This document shows, piece after piece, positions 47,003-56,995 of a stretch of DNA of 64,000 nt. The stretch is from positions 248,001 to 312,000 of the forward strand of contig NZ_QQNB01000001.1 of NCBI RefSeq assembly GCF_003345355.1, read 5' to 3'. Both the position numbers and the translations under genes were made by a program. This DNA is from Sphingomonas aracearum. GTDB lineage: Bacteria; Pseudomonadota; Alphaproteobacteria; Sphingomonadales; Sphingomonadaceae. Every line of letters starts with the position of its first letter. Within the stretch, counting starts at the first letter, position 1. The notes under the pieces are model-generated. The model made no database searches, was not told the origin of the DNA, and worked only from the letters and a program-made list of their open reading frames with translations.

Positions 47003-47232
47003 TGGGCGACACCGATCTTGCCGGGGTGTACGTCCACCCGCTGCTGATCGCGGCCGTTCTGGCCTTTGTCGCGGCGGAGGCCATCGCCTGGGCGCTGGGG
47101 CGCCTGCGCCTGTACCGTTTCGTCTGGCATCGCGGCCTGTTCGACGTGGCGCTCACCATTCTCCTTTGGGCCGGCTTTGCCGTGCTCCTCAACGGCGGCG
47201 ATCCGGCCGCCCTGCTTGGCTGGAACAGATGA
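46999..47232 (+). CDS. DUF1656 small membrane protein (AaeX-like)
   Basis: A 77-residue protein with two membrane helices (LLIAAVLAFVAAEAIAWAL and LFDVALTILLWAGFAVLL). The DUF1656 pattern is clear: VYVHPLLIAAV near the start and YRFVWHRGLFDVAL. In AaeXAB-type systems this small gene always lies between or beside the pump and the adaptor, as here. ATG 46999 overlaps the FUSC stop; ATG 47002 is equally possible. Its own stop overlaps the HlyD gene (ATGA). Confidence 0.9.
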   Translation: MMGDTDLAGVYVHPLLIAAVLAFVAAEAIAWALGRLRLYRFVWHRGLFDVALTILLWAGFAVLLNGGDPAALLGWNR

Positions 47233-48122
47233 AGAAGCTTGCTTTTCTGCGCGTCGCCGTAACGCTGGCGGTGGTGGTGCTTGCCGGGTTCGCCGCGCAA
47301 CGCCTTTGGGCGCATTACGAGGAGGATCCCTGGACCCGCGACGGGCGGGTACGCGCCGACGTGGTCCAGGTGGCGCCGGACGTTTCCGGACTGGTCACAG
47401 CGGTCCTGGTGCACGACAATCAGCAGGTCGCCGCCGGCACGCCGTTGTTCGAGGTCGACCGCCCGCGCTACCGCCTGGCCGTCGCGCAGGCGCAGGCGGC
47501 CATGGCCTCTCAGCAGGTGCAACTTGCCCAGGCCCGGAGGGAAGCGCGCCGCAACCAGGCGCTGGGCGACCTCGTCGCGGGAGAAGTGCAGGAGCAGAGC
47601 CTGGCCAAGATCGCCCAGCTCGGCGCCGCGCTGGAGCAGGCGCGCACCGCGCTGGAAACCGCCCGCCTCAATCTCGCGCGGACGCTGGTCCGTGCCAGCG
47701 TCGCGGGAACGGTGACCAACCTGGACCTGCGCCCGGGCGATTATGCCAGCGCGGGCCATGCCGAGTTCGCCATCATCGACAAGGCCTCGCTCCACATCAT
47801 CGGCTATTTCGAGGAAACGAAGCTGTCGCGCATCCATGTCGGCGATCCCGTGCAGGTGCGCCTGATGGGCGAGAGCGGTTCGATCGCAGGGCATGTCCAG
47901 AGCGTCGCCGGCGGCATCGAGGATCGCGATCGCGGCTCCGGCGCCAACCTGCTCGCCAACGTGAACCCGACGTTCAGCTGGGTCCGCCTGGCACAGCGCA
48001 TCCCCGTGCGCATCGCCATCGACCGGCTGCCCGCCGGCACTGCACTGGTGGTCGGGCGCACGGCGACGGTGGAGGTCCTGCCGCTCGCGGCACCGGTCCC
48101 GGCGAAGGGTGTCAGGGCATGA
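47229..48122 (+). CDS. HlyD-family membrane fusion (adaptor) protein, AaeA-like
   Basis: A 297-residue periplasmic adaptor with one N-terminal membrane anchor (LRVAVTLAVVVLAGFAAQ). The lipoyl half-motifs are VAPDVSGLVTAVLVHDNQQVAAGTPLFEVD and LVRASVAGTVTNLDLRPGDYA, with a short alpha hairpin between. The beta-barrel part (IGYFEETKLSRIHVGDPVQVRL) follows. It bridges the inner-membrane pump and the outer-membrane channel. Overlapping starts with both neighbours (ATGA) show tight coupling. Confidence 0.93.
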   Translation: MKKLAFLRVAVTLAVVVLAGFAAQRLWAHYEEDPWTRDGRVRADVVQVAPDVSGLVTAVLVHDNQQVAAGTPLFEVDRPRYRLAVAQAQAAMASQQVQLAQARREARRNQALGDLVAGEVQEQSLAKIAQLGAALEQARTALETARLNLARTLVRASVAGTVTNLDLRPGDYASAGHAEFAIIDKASLHIIGYFEETKLSRIHVGDPVQVRLMGESGSIAGHVQSVAGGIEDRDRGSGANLLANVNPTFSWVRLAQRIPVRIAIDRLPAGTALVVGRTATVEVLPLAAPVPAKGVRA

Positions 48123-49540
48123 TGCTGCGGCGTGTCTCTCCCGCCCTGCTCCTCGCCTTGCTTGCCGGCTGCACCACCGTGGGGCCGAGCTACCAGCGGC
48201 CGGCCGCGGCGATTGCCGAGCGGCCGAGCGCAACCGGTGCCTTTGTCGGCGGCAATGCCGCGCCCTTCACGCCTGCCCCGCTGCCCGACCGTTGGTGGAA
48301 GCTGTACAGCGATCCGGTGCTCGACCGGCTGATCAAGGACGCGGTCGCGCACAACACCGACCTGCGCGTCGCCAGCGCCAACATCGCCCGCGCCAGCGCC
48401 GCGCTGGATCTCGCGGAAGATGCGCGAAGGCCGCAGACGCAGATCGAGGCGGCGCCCGGCTACGCCCAGCGCTCGGCGGAGGAAGAGATGCTGCCCGGCG
48501 CTGCCCTGCCCCCCGCCTTTGTCTATTCCGCGCGCGCCGGCATCTCGTACCAGGTCGACCTGGCCGGGCAGATCAAGCGCGCGGTGGAGGCGGCCAATGC
48601 CGATGTGGCGGCCACACAAGCCGCCTATGACGCGACCAAGGTGACGGTGGTTGCCGACACCACCCGCGCCTATCTCGATGCCTGCGCCGCCGGGCGGGAG
48701 GTCGGTGTTGCCCGGCGCGCGCTTGCCTTGCAGTCACGAATGACCGGCATGACGCAGCGGCTGATCCGCGCCGGACGCGGCATTTCGCTCGATGCCATCC
48801 GCTCCCGCGCGCAGGAGGAACAGGTCCGTGCCACCTTGCCGACGCTGCTGGGCGCCCGGCAGGTGGCGCTCTTCCGCCTGGCGACGCTCACCGGCCACCC
48901 GCCGGCCGAGTTCGACCGCACCGTTGCCGCCTGCGCGCAGGAGCCGCATCTCGACCGTGCCATCCCCATCGGCGATGGCGCCGCCCTGCTGCGGCGTCGC
49001 CCGGATGTGCGCCGCGCGGAGCTGGAGCTGCACGCGGCGACCGCCCGGATCGGGGTCGCCGAGGCCGACCTGTACCCGCGCATCACGCTGGGTGCGTCTG
49101 CGGGATCGGTGGGGTTGCTCCGCAATGCGCTGGACAGCGACACCTACAAGTTTTCGCTCGGGCCGCTGATCAGCTGGCAGTTCTCCAATCGCGCGCGGGT
49201 CCGCGCCCGGATCGCCAGCGCACAGGCCGAGGCGGATGCCGCCTATGCCCGGTTCGATGGCGCCGTGCTCGGGGCGCTGCGGGAAACCGAGTCCGCCCTG
49301 ACCATCTATGCGCGCGATCTCGACCGGCGAGCGGCGCTGGGTGCGGCACGCGATCAGGCGGCACGTGCGGCGAGCGACGCCGAACGGTTGTTCAGGGCCG
49401 GTCGGACCGGCTTTCTGTCGGTTCTCGACGCACAGCGCACGCTGATCGGCACCGAACAGACGCTGGCAGCGGCGGACAGCCGTCTGGCAGCGGATCAGGT
49501 GCAGCTCTTCCTGGCGCTGGGCGGCGGCTGGCAGGCCTAG
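48119..49540 (+). CDS. Outer-membrane efflux lipoprotein (NodT/OprM type)
   Basis: A 473-residue TolC-like channel. The N-terminus MMLRRVSPALLLALLAGC is a lipoprotein signal with Cys18 as acylation site. Two duplicated coiled-coil halves follow; the second repeats LRRRPDVRRAELELHAATARIGVAEADLYPRITLGAS, the family hallmark. It forms the outer-membrane exit for the FUSC and/or MFS pump. The start overlaps hlyD by ATGA. Confidence 0.94.
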   Translation: MMLRRVSPALLLALLAGCTTVGPSYQRPAAAIAERPSATGAFVGGNAAPFTPAPLPDRWWKLYSDPVLDRLIKDAVAHNTDLRVASANIARASAALDLAEDARRPQTQIEAAPGYAQRSAEEEMLPGAALPPAFVYSARAGISYQVDLAGQIKRAVEAANADVAATQAAYDATKVTVVADTTRAYLDACAAGREVGVARRALALQSRMTGMTQRLIRAGRGISLDAIRSRAQEEQVRATLPTLLGARQVALFRLATLTGHPPAEFDRTVAACAQEPHLDRAIPIGDGAALLRRRPDVRRAELELHAATARIGVAEADLYPRITLGASAGSVGLLRNALDSDTYKFSLGPLISWQFSNRARVRARIASAQAEADAAYARFDGAVLGALRETESALTIYARDLDRRAALGAARDQAARAASDAERLFRAGRTGFLSVLDAQRTLIGTEQTLAAADSRLAADQVQLFLALGGGWQA

Positions 49541-49542
49541 GA

Positions 49543-51063
49543 ATGCGCATCCACCTGCACCTGCCGGGCCTCCGCCCGCGCCGCCGGGGCATCGCCACGG
49601 TCAATGCGGAGGTGCGTGACGGCATCGTTCCGGCGGGCGACCAGCTGGTGCAGAGCGCCGACCATGGACCTGCCGCGGAACACAGCCGCAATTACCGCAC
49701 GGTGGCGCTGATCATCGCCTGCGCGATGTTCATGGAGCATCTGGACGCCACGGTGCTCGCCACGGCGCTGCCCACCATGGCGCGCGACTTTGGCGTGCGC
49801 GCGCCGGAGATGAGCGTGGCGCTCACGTCCTATCTGCTGGCACTGGCGGTGTTCATTCCCGCATCGGGCACCATGGCCGATCGGTTCGGCGCCAAGCGGG
49901 TGTTCCGTAGCGCCATCGGATTGTTCGTCCTCGGCTCGCTTGCATGCGGCCTCGCGCCTACCCTGCCCGCAATGGTGGCGGCGCGCCTGCTTCAGGGCAT
50001 CGGTGGCGCGATGATGATGCCGGTGGGGCGACTAGTGCTGCTCCGCTCCGTCGCCAAGCGAGACATGGTTTCGGCCATGTCATGGCTGATCATGCCCGCG
50101 CTGATCGGGCCTATCCTGGGGCCGCCCGTCGGCGGGTTCATCGTCACCTATCTCGACTGGCGCTGGATCTTCTGGCTGAACCTGCCGATCGGCGTGGCCG
50201 GCTTCGTCCTGACGGGGCGCTTCATCGCCGACATACGCGAGGCAGGCGCACACCCGTTCGATGGCACCGGCTTCCTCCTGTCGGGCATGTCGCTGGGATG
50301 CCTGCTGTTCGGGTTCGAAATGGCGAGCCGCTCCGGTGAAGCGATGTTGGCGCTGGGCCTTGTCGGAACCGGACTGGCGGCGGGCGTGCTGTACCTTGTC
50401 CATGCCCGACGCAGCGAGCACCCGATCCTCGACATCTCGCTGATGCGCGTGCCGACCTTTCGCCTGTCCGTGATTGGCGGCTCGCTGACGCGGATCACGC
50501 AGGGCGCGCAACCCTTTCTGTTGCCGCTGATGATGCAGATTGGCTTCGGCCTGAGCGCGGCGCAGAGCGGCATGGTCACCGTCGCCACGGCGATCGGCTC
50601 GTTCGGGATGAAGGGGCTGGCCCGGCGCATCCTGAAGCGCTTCGGCTTCCGCTCCAGCCTGGTGGTGATGGGTGTGCTGGCGACGGCCTCCTATGCGATC
50701 TGCGGGCTGTTCCGGCCGGGCTGGCACCTGTCCTGGATCTTCGCGGTGCTGGTCGTCTCCGGGTTCCTGATGTCGTTTCAGTTCACCGCCTACAACACCA
50801 TCGCCTATGACGAGATCGACAAGGAGCGGATGAGCGCGGCCACCAGCTTCTACTCCACCTTTCAGCAGTTGATGCTGTCCCTGGGCATCTGCACGGGGGC
50901 GGCGGCGCTGCACCTGTCGATGCTCGCGGGCGGCCGCGCCAATCCGGCGTTCGCGGACTTTTCCGCAGCGTTCGTCGCGGTGACGCTGATCTCGCTCGCG
51001 GCAGTGTTCACCAACCTGCGGTTCGACCCGGAGGCCGGCGGGGAAATGAGCGGCCGGCGCTAG
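49543..51063 (+). CDS. DHA2-type MFS multidrug exporter (EmrB-like)
   Basis: A 506-residue transporter with a ~50-residue N-terminal tail then about 14 hydrophobic helices. Motif D1 is LDATVLATALPTMA, motif A is ADRFGAKRVF, and motif C is GPILGPPVGGF. EmrB-type pumps work with an HlyD adaptor and a TolC-type channel, both of which lie just upstream. It begins 2 bases after the outer-membrane gene. This operon thus carries two different pumps. The start at 49543 could also be a little downstream. Confidence 0.92.
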   Translation: MRIHLHLPGLRPRRRGIATVNAEVRDGIVPAGDQLVQSADHGPAAEHSRNYRTVALIIACAMFMEHLDATVLATALPTMARDFGVRAPEMSVALTSYLLALAVFIPASGTMADRFGAKRVFRSAIGLFVLGSLACGLAPTLPAMVAARLLQGIGGAMMMPVGRLVLLRSVAKRDMVSAMSWLIMPALIGPILGPPVGGFIVTYLDWRWIFWLNLPIGVAGFVLTGRFIADIREAGAHPFDGTGFLLSGMSLGCLLFGFEMASRSGEAMLALGLVGTGLAAGVLYLVHARRSEHPILDISLMRVPTFRLSVIGGSLTRITQGAQPFLLPLMMQIGFGLSAAQSGMVTVATAIGSFGMKGLARRILKRFGFRSSLVVMGVLATASYAICGLFRPGWHLSWIFAVLVVSGFLMSFQFTAYNTIAYDEIDKERMSAATSFYSTFQQLMLSLGICTGAAALHLSMLAGGRANPAFADFSAAFVAVTLISLAAVFTNLRFDPEAGGEMSGRR

Positions 51064-51186
51064 CTGTTCTATGCTTGGTTTGATGGTGCATGGGACAAAT
51101 TCGTCACGGGAGCGGCACGACCACGCACGCCGTCCGAGCCGATCGCAAGCTTCGCTCGCAACGCTGAGCCGCGGGCTGGAGATCAC

Positions 51187-52617
51187 CTAGCCCCGCGTAG
51201 GCGGGTGCTCTTCTGCCGAGGCCAGGTTCCCGGCCTGCGGGCGCGCCCGGGTCACCGCCAGGTCCAGCGCCGAGAGGATCAGCAGCGAGGCGCCGAACAG
51301 CGGCAGCACCACGCCCGCGACGATCAACACCGCCACGGCCCCGGACATGCGCCCGGCGCTGAGACGCGGCGGCGCGCCGATCCGGCCGGCGGGCCGCCGC
51401 TTCCACCACATGGCCACGCCGCTGATCGTCAGCGCCCAGATGCCCAGGCACGGCAGCAGCATCAGCAACTGGTTCGCGAAGCCGAAATAATTGCCCATGT
51501 GGATCGCCACGCCCAGCTCGGTCGCCCGGCCCATCCAGCCATAATCGGCAAAGTCCACCTCCGGCCCGATCTGGCGGAAGCTGTAGCGATCGACATAGAT
51601 CGTGCGCTGCCCCTCCGGCTGGTCCGGATAGGTATAGGCAGTGTACACGCCGGTCGGCCCCTCCGGCAGGTGGAAGCGATAGCCGCCGGTCATGCCGGCC
51701 CGCGCCAGCGTCGCCACGGCGCGGTCGACGCCGGCGATCGCCGCCGCGTCGTCGGTCGCGGCAGGCGCCTCGTGCCCGGCATGGCCCGAGTGCATGCCCA
51801 GATGGCCCGGCATGGCGGATTGCGGCATGGGCGCGCCTTCCAGCGTCCACGGCGCCTCCCCGGTCGCCGCCTTCATCGGCGTGCTGCCGGGCATGTTGTG
51901 CGTGCGAAAGGAATCCGGATAGCCGATGCCGGCCGCCGAGCTCACCCGTTGCAGCACGTCGCCTTCGATCCCCGCCCAGGGCAGGCCGGTAACCACCAGA
52001 AAGGCGATCAGGCCGGCCGTCCACAGCCCCACCGGGCCGTGCAGTTCGCGCCAGAAGCGGCGCCCGCCTCCCCGCAAGCGCGGCCACAGCACGCCTGCCG
52101 CGCGCCAGCGGCCGCGCGGCCACCAGAGGAACAGGCCGGTGCCGATCAGCACCAGTGCCCAGCACGCCGCAAGCTCCACGATGCGGTCCCCCAGCGTGCC
52201 GATGGTGAGCGATCCGTGCATCTCGTCCGCGAAGCCCACCAGCGTGCGCTCATAGACGAACGCGCCCAGCACGCGCCCGGTGCCGGGATCGACGGGCACG
52301 CGAAGCTTGGGGCCGTGGTGAGGCTCCACGAACACCACCGCCGGGCGGTCCGGCGCGGTCGGCAGGTCGATCCGCGAGACCGCGCCGGGGTGCGCCGCCA
52401 GGGCCGCCCGCACCATCCGCGACACCGGCACGCTGGCGGCGCGCGCCGGCACGAAGCGGAGCGAGGGAGACAGCGCGTCGTTGATCTCCTCATTGAACAG
52501 ATAGATCGTGCCGGTGGCGCTGAGGATCAGCAGGAACGGTGCGACGATCAGCCCCGCCCAGAAATGCCAGCGCCAGATCGTGCGATAGACGGCGGCGGTG
52601 CGGGTGTTGGCGGACAT
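51187..52617 (-). CDS. PepSY-associated transmembrane protein
   Basis: A 476-residue inner-membrane protein of the PepSY_TM class. The first helix (WHFWAGLIVAPFLLILSATG) is followed by a periplasmic PepSY region. Two helices (GLWTAGLIAFLVVTG; NQLLMLLPCLGIWALTISGVAMWW) and a last pair near the C-terminus follow. A Met/His-rich stretch (MPGHLGMHSGHAGHE, ~255-270) faces the periplasm. ATG 52617 has GGGGAG upstream; ATG 52629 overlaps the receptor stop as TGATG. Partners of TonB receptors in this family often reduce or pass on metal-siderophores. Confidence 0.9.
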   Translation of the reverse strand: MSANTRTAAVYRTIWRWHFWAGLIVAPFLLILSATGTIYLFNEEINDALSPSLRFVPARAASVPVSRMVRAALAAHPGAVSRIDLPTAPDRPAVVFVEPHHGPKLRVPVDPGTGRVLGAFVYERTLVGFADEMHGSLTIGTLGDRIVELAACWALVLIGTGLFLWWPRGRWRAAGVLWPRLRGGGRRFWRELHGPVGLWTAGLIAFLVVTGLPWAGIEGDVLQRVSSAAGIGYPDSFRTHNMPGSTPMKAATGEAPWTLEGAPMPQSAMPGHLGMHSGHAGHEAPAATDDAAAIAGVDRAVATLARAGMTGGYRFHLPEGPTGVYTAYTYPDQPEGQRTIYVDRYSFRQIGPEVDFADYGWMGRATELGVAIHMGNYFGFANQLLMLLPCLGIWALTISGVAMWWKRRPAGRIGAPPRLSAGRMSGAVAVLIVAGVVLPLFGASLLILSALDLAVTRARPQAGNLASAEEHPPTRG

Positions 52618-52628
52618 GGCGCTCCCCA

Positions 52629-54824
52629 TCAGAAATGCGTCGCCAGCGCGACCTCGAAGGATCGCGGCGCGCCGATATAGACGTTGGTGGTCGGGTAACC
52701 GGAATATTCGCCATAAAAGGCGTTCGTCAGGTTGCGTCCGCGAACGGTCAGCGTCGCTTGAGGCGCAACGCGGAGCGCGACGCTGGCGTCCAGAACGGTG
52801 TGGCCGGCAACGCGGATCGTGTTCGCCGTGTCCGTATAGAAGGCGCCGGCGTGTCGCACGAAAGCGCCCACGGTCACCGCGTCGCCGATCGTGTAGAGCG
52901 CCGATCCGTTCACCGTCCAATCCGGCACGTTGATCGGCCGGTTGCCCTGGCGGTCGGTGCGTACGGTCCCTATCAGCTCCGACAACTCGTCATATTGCGC
53001 GTCGGAGTAGGAGACGCCGCCCGACAGCCGCAGGGGCCTGGCGGGCACCAGCACCGCGGAAAGCTCGGCGCCCTGGCTCGACTGGCGCCCGCCCTGCACC
53101 GTCAGCGCGGGGTCGTTCGGGTCGCGCGTCAGGATGTCCTTCTGCTCGATGCGGTAGACCGCGCCTGTCAGGCTGGCGCGCCCTCCCCACCCGCTCGCCT
53201 TCAACCCTGCTTCATAGGACCGCCCGCTGGTCAGCCTGAAGCGCGAGTTGGCGATGGAGGCGAGCAGGATCGAGGAAACCGGCGACACCGCCGTCGTATA
53301 TTGCGCGTAGAGCGTCAGCCCGCCGACTACGTCCCAGGTGGTCCCGGCCCGCCAGGAGACCGGGTCGAAGCTCGGGTTGTTGCGATCAACCGCGCCGGTC
53401 GTGTTGGTGATGGTCGCGCGGTCGAGGTCGATATGGTCCCAGCGGATGCCGCCGACGAGCAGCCAGCGCGGGGTGAGGTTCACCGCGTCCTCCGCGAACA
53501 GGGCCGCCTGCTTGAGCCTGGAATCGAACGTCACGTTGCCACTGGTGAAGATGGCGGTGCCGGTCGGCCGGGCGATCGGGGCCGGGTTGAAGGCGTCTAC
53601 GGCGGGCAGGACGGTGTTGGGTGCCTGCTGGCGAAGGCTGACGAAATCGGTGCTGTTATATTCCGCGCCGAGGCTGAAGCGATTGCGAAGGCCGGCGACC
53701 CGACTGTCGTTGCCGATCACCACGCGAGCATTCCAGAACTTGTGATCGTGGCGGAAGTCCTGAAAGGTCTGGCGGAAGCTGCCGTCGGGAAAGGCAGCGC
53801 TCGGCGCAACGAAGCTCTGCGAATCCGCCAGCACGAAGGCGCGGTCGGCGGTGTAGCCGGTGAGGTCCACCGCCAGGTTCCACCCTTGCGCGAACCGCCA
53901 GTCCAGCCGCGAGCGCACGGTGGTTTCGTTCGCGCCCGAGAAGGCACCCTGCGGCGCATAGTTGCGACGGCGCAGCGCCTTGTCGGCGACCAGCCCGGTC
54001 GTCGTCGTCACCGCATCGCTGGCATTGCGGGCATAGCGACCGGGGATCAGCGGCAGGCCCTGATAGGCCGCATCGTAACGGTCCTCGAAATGGTCCACCG
54101 CCACCAGCAGCGACAGCGCCTCGCTCGGCCGGAACAGCAGGCTGCCGGTGAGCCCGGCCGAGAAGGTGTCGTTGTTGTCGACGTCGTACAGGCTGTCGGA
54201 TCGCTGATAGCTGGCGTCGGCACGCACCGCGACGGTGGACGACACCGGCAGGTTCACCCCGCCCGCGGCGAACACGGTGTCGAAGCTGCCGGCCGACAGC
54301 ACCGCGTCGAACCGCGTCTCCCCCAGCACCGGCTTGCGGGTCACCTTGTTGATGACCCCGGCCAGCGCCCCTTCGCCGTACAGCACGGAGGCCGGCCCCT
54401 TCAGCACCTCGATCCGGTCGTAATGCCAGTTGTTGGTGTCGCGCTGGACCACGGTGGAGGTGGAAACGCGCACGCCATCCTGCAGGATGGACACCGCGCC
54501 GCCGGCGAAACCTCGCAACGTGACCACGGCCGGGTTGCCGGGCACGTTGCCGGAAATCGCGCCGACCACATTGTCGAAGGTCTCGCGCGCGGTGCGCAGG
54601 CCGCGAAGCTGAAGCTCCTCCTGCGTCAGCACTTCAACGCTGGCCGGGGTTTCGCGATTGGTCAGCGCCAATCGGCTGGCGGCCTCGCTGTCCTCATCGA
54701 GGCTCAGCGGATCGCGTTGTGCGGTGACGACAACCGTGCTTCCGGTCCGCGCATCGCTCGATTGCGCCAGGCACGGCGCGGCAATGGTGGACGCGAGCAA
54801 TGCGCCCGCAATCTTGGTCTTCAT
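52629..54824 (-). CDS. TonB-dependent outer-membrane receptor
   Basis: A 731-residue receptor. The signal peptide is MKTKIAGALLASTIAAPCLAQ. The plug domain has ETPASVEVLTQEEL, VTLRGFAGGAVSILQDGVRV and VLKGPASVLYGEGALAGVINKVTRKP. A 22-strand barrel follows and ends in Phe (EVALATHF). It resembles siderophore receptors of the FhuA/FpvA type. ATG 54824 has GGGGATC upstream. Its stop overlaps the start region of the PepSY gene, and a DUF2946-like gene lies upstream on the same strand, so the three form a metal-uptake unit. Confidence 0.94.
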   Translation of the reverse strand: MKTKIAGALLASTIAAPCLAQSSDARTGSTVVVTAQRDPLSLDEDSEAASRLALTNRETPASVEVLTQEELQLRGLRTARETFDNVVGAISGNVPGNPAVVTLRGFAGGAVSILQDGVRVSTSTVVQRDTNNWHYDRIEVLKGPASVLYGEGALAGVINKVTRKPVLGETRFDAVLSAGSFDTVFAAGGVNLPVSSTVAVRADASYQRSDSLYDVDNNDTFSAGLTGSLLFRPSEALSLLVAVDHFEDRYDAAYQGLPLIPGRYARNASDAVTTTTGLVADKALRRRNYAPQGAFSGANETTVRSRLDWRFAQGWNLAVDLTGYTADRAFVLADSQSFVAPSAAFPDGSFRQTFQDFRHDHKFWNARVVIGNDSRVAGLRNRFSLGAEYNSTDFVSLRQQAPNTVLPAVDAFNPAPIARPTGTAIFTSGNVTFDSRLKQAALFAEDAVNLTPRWLLVGGIRWDHIDLDRATITNTTGAVDRNNPSFDPVSWRAGTTWDVVGGLTLYAQYTTAVSPVSSILLASIANSRFRLTSGRSYEAGLKASGWGGRASLTGAVYRIEQKDILTRDPNDPALTVQGGRQSSQGAELSAVLVPARPLRLSGGVSYSDAQYDELSELIGTVRTDRQGNRPINVPDWTVNGSALYTIGDAVTVGAFVRHAGAFYTDTANTIRVAGHTVLDASVALRVAPQATLTVRGRNLTNAFYGEYSGYPTTNVYIGAPRSFEVALATHF

Positions 54825-54915
54825 GGAGATCCCCTGATGCGCCGCCCGCGACATGGCCGGGCGGCGTTCGTTCTGATCGAAAACATGCCCGCCCCCGACA
54901 GGAGCAGGCCTTCGG

Positions 54916-55335
54916 TCAGACGGCGGCCGGGGGACCGCGCAGAGGAGGACGCAAGCGCCGGGCGAGCGCCGGGAGCGGCAGCGGCGCTTGCAGCAGCGCC
55001 AGCACGGCAACAAAGGCCAAGGCCGCCAGCAACACGATCGGATCGGCCGCGCCCAGCGCCGGCAAGGCGAGGTCGGCGAAGGCGCAGGGGCTCGTCGCCC
55101 CGTCTGTCGGATGCTCGTGGACCGGGCCATGGCCATGCGCCATGTCGGGCATCGCCGCCGCCGGTGCCGCAGGGGCGACCGGCCCGAAGCCATCGCACAA
55201 CGCCAGCGTCACCCGTCCGCCATCGAACACCGGCATGAAGCCGGCGGGCACGACCACGCGCATCGCCAGCGCCGCGAGCAGCAGCAAAGCGACCATCCAT
55301 GGCTGCTTCAGCGCAAAGGTACGAAGCGACGGCAC
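54916..55335 (-). CDS. DUF2946-like small membrane protein
   Basis: A 139-residue protein. It has an N-terminal helix (WMVALLLLAALAMRVVVPAGFMPV), a periplasmic loop with LALCDG and a second Cys (SPCAFADLALPAL), and a C-terminal helix (IVLLAALAFVAVLALL). The loop holds a His-rich stretch (MPDMAHGHGPVHEHP). The AGFMP...C...C pattern fits DUF2946, which is linked with copper and TonB receptor genes. It lies 91 bases upstream of the receptor gene. A metal-binding role is inferred from the His/Met-rich loop. Confidence 0.75.
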   Translation of the reverse strand: MPSLRTFALKQPWMVALLLLAALAMRVVVPAGFMPVFDGGRVTLALCDGFGPVAPAAPAAAMPDMAHGHGPVHEHPTDGATSPCAFADLALPALGAADPIVLLAALAFVAVLALLQAPLPLPALARRLRPPLRGPPAAV

Positions 55336-55445
55336 GGGTCGGTCCTAGGCGCGTGCCGCCTCCCTGTCACCCTCCGGCATCTTGGCATGGATCAATCGCG
55401 CTGGCAGAGGCGGCGACAAAGGAGATCGCGCCATGAAGACCCGCA

Positions 55446-56557
<1,112 letters not shown>

Positions 56558-56558
<1 letters not shown>

Positions 56559-56825
56559 GGCGTGTACTCATAACCGGCAATGGTCGTGATCGCCCGAGAA
56601 GGGCCGCCGACGAGGAGCGTAGCGCCGACGCGTAGCTGAAGCTACGCGCAAGCAAGCGACGCTGTTCGGCGGCCCTTCTCGGGCGACCGCTGCGCGGCGG
56701 GCCGCTTTTGGCGCCAGGCGGCGTCGCGCGTCGATCACGATGCTTGTGCATCGCTCTCTCCTTGCTCCTGGCCTGGCGCCAAAATCGGCTCCGTCCCGAC
56801 CGTTGCCGGCTATGAGTACACGCCC
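56558..56825. mobile_element. 268-bp MITE-like element with TA target duplication
   Basis: Terminal inverted repeats of 29 bases (56558-56586 and 56797-56825, 27 matching) start GGGCGTGTACTCATA and are flanked by TA on both sides (56556-56557, 56826-56827). Inside are further perfect palindromes: 20-bp arms at 56591-56610/56666-56685, a 7-bp hairpin GCGTAGC-TGAA-GCTACGC (56630-56647), and 13-bp arms TTTTGGCGCCAGG (56706-56718/56772-56784). It encodes no transposase. TA duplication suggests mobilisation by an IS630/Tc1-type transposase. Confidence 0.8.
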
Positions 56826-56995
56826 TAGGCCGTTCTCCCCCAATCCGTTCGTCCCGAGTATAGTTCGCGCTCGTCAGGGAAACGTACCGGAAGATCGCGC
56901 CGGCGGCCTCTGTCGATACGCCGCCCCGACAAGCCCGACGGCTACCCGAGACGATCGGTTGGAGTTACGCTGAAGCGAGTTTGAGGAGCCAAGCC

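Noticed and set aside
56740..56973. 77-residue ORF starting inside the MITE
   Set aside because: It runs across the element end into intergenic DNA, lacks an SD and has Pro/Arg/Ser-biased shadow composition.
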